Part shown: one piece after another, positions 59,162-64,000 of the stretch
Layout of the letters: every line of letters starts with the position of its first letter
Position numbering within the stretch: position 1 is the first letter of the stretch
DNA from: Acidobacteriota bacterium
GTDB lineage: Bacteria; Acidobacteriota; Thermoanaerobaculia; Gp7-AA8; JAHWKK01
DNA length: 64,000 nucleotides
Assembly (NCBI GenBank): GCA_019347945.1
Contig: JAHWKK010000008.1
Span: 1 to 64,000, forward strand
Direction: 5' to 3'
The notes under the pieces: generated by a model
The model's database searches: none
What the model was told of the DNA's origin: nothing
What the model saw: only the letters and a program-made list of their open reading frames with translations
Translations under genes and position numbers: made by a program

Positions 59162-60733
59162 ATGAGCCGAGACCCCGACAAGGTGACCGTGGCGAGATTC
59201 GAAGAGGAAGGCACGACCGGAGTCTCTCAGGGCGATCTCGGGATCTTTGCCCATCGGTTCGCGGAGGACACGAGCTTCGCGCTCACCTTCGACGACGTCC
59301 TGCTCGTGCCGGGCCGCTCTGAGCTTCATCCGAATTTCGTCGAGACAACAACCCGGCTGACCCGCGACATCCATCTGAACATTCCGGTGATCTCCGCCGC
59401 GATGGATACGGTAACCGAGGCGCGGCTCGCGATCGCGATGGCACAGCACGGCGGGCTCGGAGTGATTCACAAAAACATGTCGATCGAGCAGCAGGCCGAA
59501 GAGGTGGACAAGGTCAAGCGCTCGGAAGCCGGGATGATCGTCGATCCGGTGACGATGCGCCCCGGCCAGCGGATCTCGGAAGCTCTCGAGGTGATGGCGA
59601 AATACAAGATCTCCGGCGTACCCGTGACCGACGAGCAGGGCAAGCTCGTCGGAATCCTGACCAACCGGGACCTTCGGTTCGAGACCCGTTTCGATCTTCC
59701 GATCTCGGAGCGGATGACGCGAGAGAACCTCGTCACCGTTCCCGTCGGAACGACGCTCGAGCAGGCGCAGGACGTTCTCCATCAGCACCGGATCGAGAAG
59801 CTGCTCGTCGTCGACGACGGTGGGGACCTGAAGGGTCTGATCACGGTCAAGGACATCCAGAAGGCGCGGAAGTACCCGAGCGCGGCGAAGGACAGGCTCG
59901 GCCGGCTGATCTGTGGCGCCGCCGTCGGTGTCGGGAAGGACGGTCTCGAGCGCGCCGAGGCGCTGATCGCGGCCAAGGCGGACATCATCGTCATCGACTC
60001 GAGCCATGCCCACTCGAAGGGAGTCATCGATACCATCGTCGAGTTCCGCAAGCTCCATCCCGACGTTCAGCTGATCGGCGGGAACGTCGCGACCGGAGAG
60101 GGGACGCGGGCTCTGATCGAAGCGGGCGTCGACGCCGTCAAGGTCGGGATCGGGCCGGGCTCGATCTGCACCACCCGAGTCGTGGCCGGTGCAGGAGTTC
60201 CTCAGCTGACCGCTGTGATGCAGTGCGCACGGGTGGCTGACGAGTTCGACATTCCCGTGATCAGCGACGGCGGTGTGAAGTTTTCCGGCGACGTCGTCAA
60301 GGCGCTCGCCGCCGGAGCGAGCACCGTCATGATCGGATCGCTTTTCGCGGGCACGGATGAAGCGCCCGGGGAAACGATCCTCTTCCGGGGAAGAACCTTC
60401 AAGGCGTATCGGGGAATGGGTTCGATCGGAGCGATGCAGTCGGGCTCGCGCGACCGCTACTTCCAGGACGAGCAGGACGACGCCACGAAGCTGGTTCCGG
60501 AAGGAATCGAAGGGAAGGTTCCGTACAAGGGATCGCTCGGAGCGATGATCCCGCAGCTCATCGGCGGTCTGCGCTCCGGTATGGGACTGACCGGGTCGAA
60601 AAACATCGAAGACCTCCGAACGAAGTCGCGATTCGTCCGGATCACGACCGCCGGTCACCGGGAGAGCCACGCGCACGACGTCGTCATCACGAAGGAAGCG
60701 CCGAACTACCGGATCGAGAATCCCGATTCGTGA
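59162..60733 (+). CDS. guaB: Inosine-5'-monophosphate dehydrogenase
   Basis: 523 residues from the ATG at 59162, which has GGAGG (59152-59156) 5 nt before it; earlier in-frame starts lack one. Barrel start '[20 protein letters not shown]', tandem CBS domains (about residues 115-235, '[20 protein letters not shown]', '[20 protein letters not shown]'), catalytic Cys in '[20 protein letters not shown]', '[20 protein letters not shown]' and flap '[11 protein letters not shown]'. Oxidises IMP to XMP, the committed step to GMP. The N-terminus is about 30 residues longer than usual. Overlaps trmJ by 4 bp. Confidence 0.96.
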   Translation: MSRDPDKVTVARFEEEGTTGVSQGDLGIFAHRFAEDTSFALTFDDVLLVPGRSELHPNFVETTTRLTRDIHLNIPVISAAMDTVTEARLAIAMAQHGGLGVIHKNMSIEQQAEEVDKVKRSEAGMIVDPVTMRPGQRISEALEVMAKYKISGVPVTDEQGKLVGILTNRDLRFETRFDLPISERMTRENLVTVPVGTTLEQAQDVLHQHRIEKLLVVDDGGDLKGLITVKDIQKARKYPSAAKDRLGRLICGAAVGVGKDGLERAEALIAAKADIIVIDSSHAHSKGVIDTIVEFRKLHPDVQLIGGNVATGEGTRALIEAGVDAVKVGIGPGSICTTRVVAGAGVPQLTAVMQCARVADEFDIPVISDGGVKFSGDVVKALAAGASTVMIGSLFAGTDEAPGETILFRGRTFKAYRGMGSIGAMQSGSRDRYFQDEQDDATKLVPEGIEGKVPYKGSLGAMIPQLIGGLRSGMGLTGSKNIEDLRTKSRFVRITTAGHRESHAHDVVITKEAPNYRIENPDS

Positions 60734-61482
60734 ACGGGCGGCGGGCCCGCTTCGTTCTGGTCGAGCCTCAGCACGGCGGCAATGTCGGCGCGGTTGCCCG
60801 CGTGATGTGGAATTTCGGGCTCGATGATCTCGCGATCGCCGGCGAAGTTCCGAGCCTCGAGGGAGAAGCGGAATGGTGGGCGACCGGTGGCGGTGAGGTT
60901 CTTCGAAACCTCAGGCGATTCGATTCGCTGGAGGACGCGGTCGCCGACTGCCACCTCGTCGTCGGAACGACGGCGGCCCGCGCCCGGGAGATGATGCCCG
61001 CGCTGGAGCCGGAAACGCTGGCCGAGGAGGTGCGCAGCCTCGGTGAAGGAGAGCGGGCCGCGATCGTTTTCGGACGGGAGGCGAACGGTCTCACGAGCTC
61101 CGAGCTCGCCCTCTGTGGCCGCACGGCGACCATCCCGGCGTCGGCAGAGTTTCCGACGCTCAACATCGCGCAGGCCGCCGGCATCTTCGCCTGGGAGATC
61201 TCGAAAAGCGGTGCGACCGAAAGCCGGAGGGAGGGTGAAAAGCGGGCGCCGCACGAGATGGTCGAGCGGCTTCACAGGCGAGGGAAGGAGCTGCTCGAGA
61301 GATCGGGATTTCTGAATCCGCAGAACCCGGATGAGATCCATGACGAGCTCCGGCGACTCCTCGCGCGCGCGGACCCGACCGAGCGCGAGGTGATGATCCT
61401 GATCGCCGCGGTTCGAAAGCTGTCCTGGTGGGTCGACGGGAGCGACGATTCACCAAATACATGCGGTCCCCTCGGCTCGTGA
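60730..61482 (+). CDS. trmJ: SPOUT tRNA methyltransferase, TrmJ-like
   Basis: 250 residues from a GTG overlapping guaB (GTGA). SPOUT knot motifs: '[19 protein letters not shown]' (motif 1), '[20 protein letters not shown]' (motif 2) and '[17 protein letters not shown]' (motif 3), in TrmJ order. It modifies the ribose of position 32 in tRNA anticodon loops. The C-terminal tail (about 190-250) is helical and basic. Distinguishing TrmJ from other TrmH-family members by motifs alone is good but not certain. Confidence 0.82.
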   Translation: MNGRRARFVLVEPQHGGNVGAVARVMWNFGLDDLAIAGEVPSLEGEAEWWATGGGEVLRNLRRFDSLEDAVADCHLVVGTTAARAREMMPALEPETLAEEVRSLGEGERAAIVFGREANGLTSSELALCGRTATIPASAEFPTLNIAQAAGIFAWEISKSGATESRREGEKRAPHEMVERLHRRGKELLERSGFLNPQNPDEIHDELRRLLARADPTEREVMILIAAVRKLSWWVDGSDDSPNTCGPLGS

Positions 61483-61630
61483 CCCGGGAGCCCAGGTGGA
61501 CGCGGGTTCCTTTTCTGCGATCGTGACTGGGCGTCGCGACGCGGAGCTCGCCTCGGGAGCCTTCGGGATCGTCAGCAAGCCTACCCATTCCTCGGACCTT
61601 GAAACGTTCGTCCCACTTCTCCATCAGGGG

Positions 61631-61636
61631 TAAAAT
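61631..61636 (+). promoter_or_regulatory. Candidate -10 box (TAAAAT) before the compositionally odd ORF
   Basis: The host-style box in GGGGTAAAATGATG lies 15 nt before the ATG at 61652 and has the same look as at 51503 and 50184. This suggests that at least the 5' end of the next gene belongs to the host. Confidence 0.4.
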
Positions 61637-61651
61637 GATGAGAGGCCCCAA

Positions 61652-63448
61652 ATGCGCGACGGACGGAACTCAAGTCTCAAGAAAGCACTCACATTGGCAG
61701 GGGCCATATTGCTCTCAGGAAGCGTAATGAGCGACGCATTCGCGGAACGCCGCCGAGCGGTACGTCGCCCTAGCCCGCCGACGAGTATTGATTATGTGCT
61801 TCCCGGCGTCAATGGTCAGAGCGATCTTGCATTCACGAACCACGGGGTAGAGGATGAGACAGTGAAGGCTTGTCTTGTTGCTGAGAACCGTTCTTACAGT
61901 TGCCGTTCTCTCACCATCAGTCCTGCGGCTACTGTCCGTACGACCGCGAACACTCTGTTCTTCGATCACGACGGTATGGTCACCCTCGACGCAAGCCCCT
62001 CCATCGAGGCGCGCGCTGACGGCACTGTGGCGAAGCGGCTTGAGGAGCTCTTGCAGAACAACGAGTTCGGCAACCTCGCAGGCATGAGCACCAGCACGAT
62101 CACCCTGGCGACTCTCGAGAAGCCGGTCACGTTCGAAGGAGTCCTGCGGGACGAATTCGGCAGCCCACTCAAACGACAGAACATCACACTCAACGCCTAC
62201 ACACACCAGACCAGCACCATCCAAGACCTCTTCGAGACACCCATCCCAGACCAACTCGTGAGCATCGAACTATTGCCACTAGGCCACAACGACCTCTGGG
62301 CACACCTCAACACCCCAGAAGGACGGGTGGAGATGCAAAGCGAGTTCATGGAAGGATGGATCCCAAACGTCAACCCACAGACCACCGCCATCCTAAAGAA
62401 CAGCACGCGCAAAAACGAGACCCTGGTGGTGCAGTACACGTCATTCCCAGAGAACCAAGATAATCAGGACGTGTTCATCCCGCACAACCAAGTCATCCCG
62501 CCACTCCAGACACACACGTTCAACCTACCATTCAGCAAGGGAAGCGCCTTCGTCCAACAGTTCCAACCAATCCACGCATACACCATCACCAATGGAACAA
62601 TCGTCCCAGCAATGACACCAGCGCAGGCAGCGAACGCAGACTGGGGACTACCCGGCGAGGGAAAAGTACGACACAACATCAGCATCAACGATGTGAACGC
62701 GGGAGACACCATCACACTCCTCAACATCATCAACATCCCAATCACCGGAACAGTGACCACAACCAACGACGAAGGAACAACAATACACACACAAGCAGTG
62801 AACCTGCCAGTATACGGCAACAACAGCTACACCGCACCAGCAAACGGCAGAATAACACTAGAACTCAACGACAACGACGAGCCGACCGACAGAGTACCAA
62901 CAGCACTACTCACCGCAACAAACACGCTCGGGACAAAACTACCGTTTAGGTACGAAGCGCCAGAGAAAATCGTAAAGGTGACTGGAGAGGAGTATGTGGC
63001 GAAGTGGTTGGACCCCTTGAAGGAACAGCATTTCTTCATCAGCTATGACGAGATGTCTGCCGCCATCAACGGCAGCAGCATCAACAGAAGTTACGTTAAT
63101 GACATCGTCGATGCCGTATGGGCGGATCCTAGGGTACAAAACGGCTTTGGGACAAAAGAAAACGTTAAACAGTGGTTCTTCAACAGAGTAGACCAGAATC
63201 CTGCAAACTCAGAATTCTGCAAATCGGAGAAAGCAACTCAGCAAGCAGGATTTGGCTTGCGAACTCGTGACGGCATCAACTGCGGACCTGTTGATTTCAA
63301 GCCTGACGCTCCAAACATTGAAGCGCTCTTTAATACGTGGCGCGAGTTCTACATTAGCGACGTAGAAGGAGACCCAACAAAATATGGTGGATCGCCCTCT
63401 GCAGGTCCGGATTTGAACACAAAACCCCCTTGGTATGTCGGACAATAA
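61652..63448 (+). CDS. Large secreted protein of unknown function with mosaic base composition
   Basis: 598 residues. Signal-peptide-like N-terminus ('LTLAGAILLSGSVMSDAFAE') followed by a basic R-R-R-A-V-R-R-P-S-P-P segment. The rest is beta-rich, with many Asn and Thr ('TFEGVLRDEFGSPLKRQNIT', 'TAILKNSTRKNETLVVQYTS', 'TITLLNIINIPITGTVTTTN'), resembling an extracellular or surface protein. The last 130 residues are different again ('YEAPEKIVKVTGEEYVAKWL', 'VNDIVDAVWADPRVQNGFGT'). The + strand of about 62200-62940 is extremely poor in T (8 to 13 percent in lines I counted), unlike the flanks. No family recognised. The reading frame is continuous, so it may be one real gene, a fusion, or an assembly join. 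Confidence 0.6.
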   Translation: MRDGRNSSLKKALTLAGAILLSGSVMSDAFAERRRAVRRPSPPTSIDYVLPGVNGQSDLAFTNHGVEDETVKACLVAENRSYSCRSLTISPAATVRTTANTLFFDHDGMVTLDASPSIEARADGTVAKRLEELLQNNEFGNLAGMSTSTITLATLEKPVTFEGVLRDEFGSPLKRQNITLNAYTHQTSTIQDLFETPIPDQLVSIELLPLGHNDLWAHLNTPEGRVEMQSEFMEGWIPNVNPQTTAILKNSTRKNETLVVQYTSFPENQDNQDVFIPHNQVIPPLQTHTFNLPFSKGSAFVQQFQPIHAYTITNGTIVPAMTPAQAANADWGLPGEGKVRHNISINDVNAGDTITLLNIINIPITGTVTTTNDEGTTIHTQAVNLPVYGNNSYTAPANGRITLELNDNDEPTDRVPTALLTATNTLGTKLPFRYEAPEKIVKVTGEEYVAKWLDPLKEQHFFISYDEMSAAINGSSINRSYVNDIVDAVWADPRVQNGFGTKENVKQWFFNRVDQNPANSEFCKSEKATQQAGFGLRTRDGINCGPVDFKPDAPNIEALFNTWREFYISDVEGDPTKYGGSPSAGPDLNTKPPWYVGQ

Positions 63449-63455
63449 ACCGTTT

Positions 63456-63466
63456 CTTTTTTAAAT
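63456..63466 (+). promoter_or_regulatory. Archaeal-type TATA box candidate
   Basis: TTTTTTAAATA is the only such AT-rich box in the window. It lies about 22-32 nt before the ATG at 63488, the distance at which archaeal leaderless genes are initiated. No bacterial -10/-35 pair or SD is seen. Confidence 0.4.
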
Positions 63467-63487
63467 AGCGTTTTCTATGACCTTTCG

Positions 63488-64000
63488 ATGGTGGGAAAGA
63501 GTTGGAGAATCCTAGTTAGTTCTGCGTTTCTCCTAGTGCTATTATTGTTTCAAGCTCAAGAAGTGAATGCTTGTGATGGAGATGGTATTTGCGAGCCGGG
63601 AGAAAGTCTTGACTTTTGCGGTGATTGCACCACTTCGTATTGCACCGATAGCACCTGCGATCCTGGAAAGGGAGAGGATATATGCGGCAGTAGCACACAC
63701 TGTCCAAGCGACTGTGGTCTCTGTCCTGGAGACACTTGTATCTCCTCAAGCCAGTGCCCACTCGGTTACTCCTGTTGCGGCAACACCTGTACATCTGCCG
63801 GCACCACGGAAGCCTGCACCAATGACATGCAGCGCGAGTGCACGGTTAATGGTTGGAGCGCATGCACCTGCATCGATGGCTCCACCCGTCAAGGCTCTTG
63901 CCAAACAGGGTTCATCCAGACGTGCACTGGCGGTCAGTGGGGAAGTTGCACATACAACTGCAACCAACAAAACGCATGCGCAAGAGAAAGCTGTCGGTAC
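63488..64000 (+). CDS. Cys-rich secreted protein, truncated by the window end
   Basis: The frame is open from the ATG at 63488 to the last base (171 codons, no stop reached). Signal peptide 'WRILVSSAFLLVLLLFQAQE' with cleavage near N-A-C. The mature part contains 'CDGDGICEPGESLDFCGDC', then many Cys in short motifs such as 'CSSTHCPSDCGLC'-like and 'CPLGYSCCGNTC' repeats. The C-D-G-D-G-I-C-x-P-G-E motif is familiar from DPANN archaeal and related surface proteins. No function can be assigned. Base composition (about 50 percent GC, AT-ending codons) is unlike the host. Confidence 0.75.
   Translation, partial: MVGKSWRILVSSAFLLVLLLFQAQEVNACDGDGICEPGESLDFCGDCTTSYCTDSTCDPGKGEDICGSSTHCPSDCGLCPGDTCISSSQCPLGYSCCGNTCTSAGTTEACTNDMQRECTVNGWSACTCIDGSTRQGSCQTGFIQTCTGGQWGSCTYNCNQQNACARESCRY

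Overview
The window is GC-rich bacterial chromosome, except for its last 2 to 2.4 kb, which looks different. The host looks Gram-negative: a SurA-type periplasmic chaperone, a PstS lipoprotein, ClpS/ClpA, Spy/CpxP-like and YfgM-like envelope proteins, and many ECF sigma factors. Palindromic REP elements with a RAYT transposase, a chemoreceptor fusion, a PknB-type kinase and the codon use would fit Acidobacteriota (Thermoanaerobaculia-like). No 16S rRNA is present, so this taxonomy is only a guess.

Layout. 1-1530: REP repeats around a RAYT gene. 1533-7813: heat-shock operon surA-like/hrcA/grpE/dnaK/dnaJ/prmA. 7814-8516: more REPs, including a 152-bp tandem repeat. 8517-10092 (-): ECF sigma, zinc anti-sigma and Spy-like protein. 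10117-13440 (-): a chemoreceptor fused to an ABC-type peptide-binding domain, divergent from a polyprenyl diphosphate synthase. 15849-20086: a second ECF sigma/anti-sigma-like pair and a Ser/Thr kinase. 20109-20450: tRNA-Lys and tRNA-Glu. 21339-27310: alpha/beta hydrolase, uvrC, a DUF4388/SPOR-like protein and RNase P RNA. 27759-31557: LD-carboxypeptidase, cNMP-FHA protein and recG. 31894-36391: a lysine/saccharopine dehydrogenase-like gene, terC, an amino-acid permease and lysA. 36744-42750: yhbY, polysaccharide deacetylase, YfgM-like protein, glycosyltransferase, clpA and clpS. 42934-46349: EgtB-like enzyme, ilvE and small envelope proteins. 46965-50172: an ECF42-type sigma factor with three YCII/DGPF proteins and a PhnB-like protein. 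50197-52103: MFS transporter and a nucleotidyltransferase pair. 52121-58731 (-): the most striking locus, a tightly packed six-gene operon encoding a DUF2064 transferase, a radical-SAM/ArsM fusion and a complete PstSCAB transporter. 59162-61482: guaB and a TrmJ-like methylase.

From 61652 the composition departs from the host. A 598-codon ORF contains a T-poor middle segment. It is followed by a truncated Cys-rich secreted protein preceded by an archaeal-looking TATA box. This end may be foreign DNA or an assembly chimera.

Two themes run through the window. Intergenic spaces are filled with several repeat families: REP palindromes, a roughly 175-190 bp dispersed repeat, and short-period purine/pyrimidine repeats. 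Many genes appear leaderless or nearly so, with a TANAAT-like box 6-9 nt before the start codon. Within operons, adjacent genes commonly overlap by four bases (ATGA/GTGA/TTGA).

Most likely functional units: protein quality control (hrcA-grpE-dnaK-dnaJ; clpS-clpA); envelope stress (sigma/anti-sigma/Spy-like); lysine metabolism (lysA, permease, dehydrogenase-like gene); and a putative organoarsenical-making or arsenate-handling operon coupled to high-affinity oxyanion uptake.
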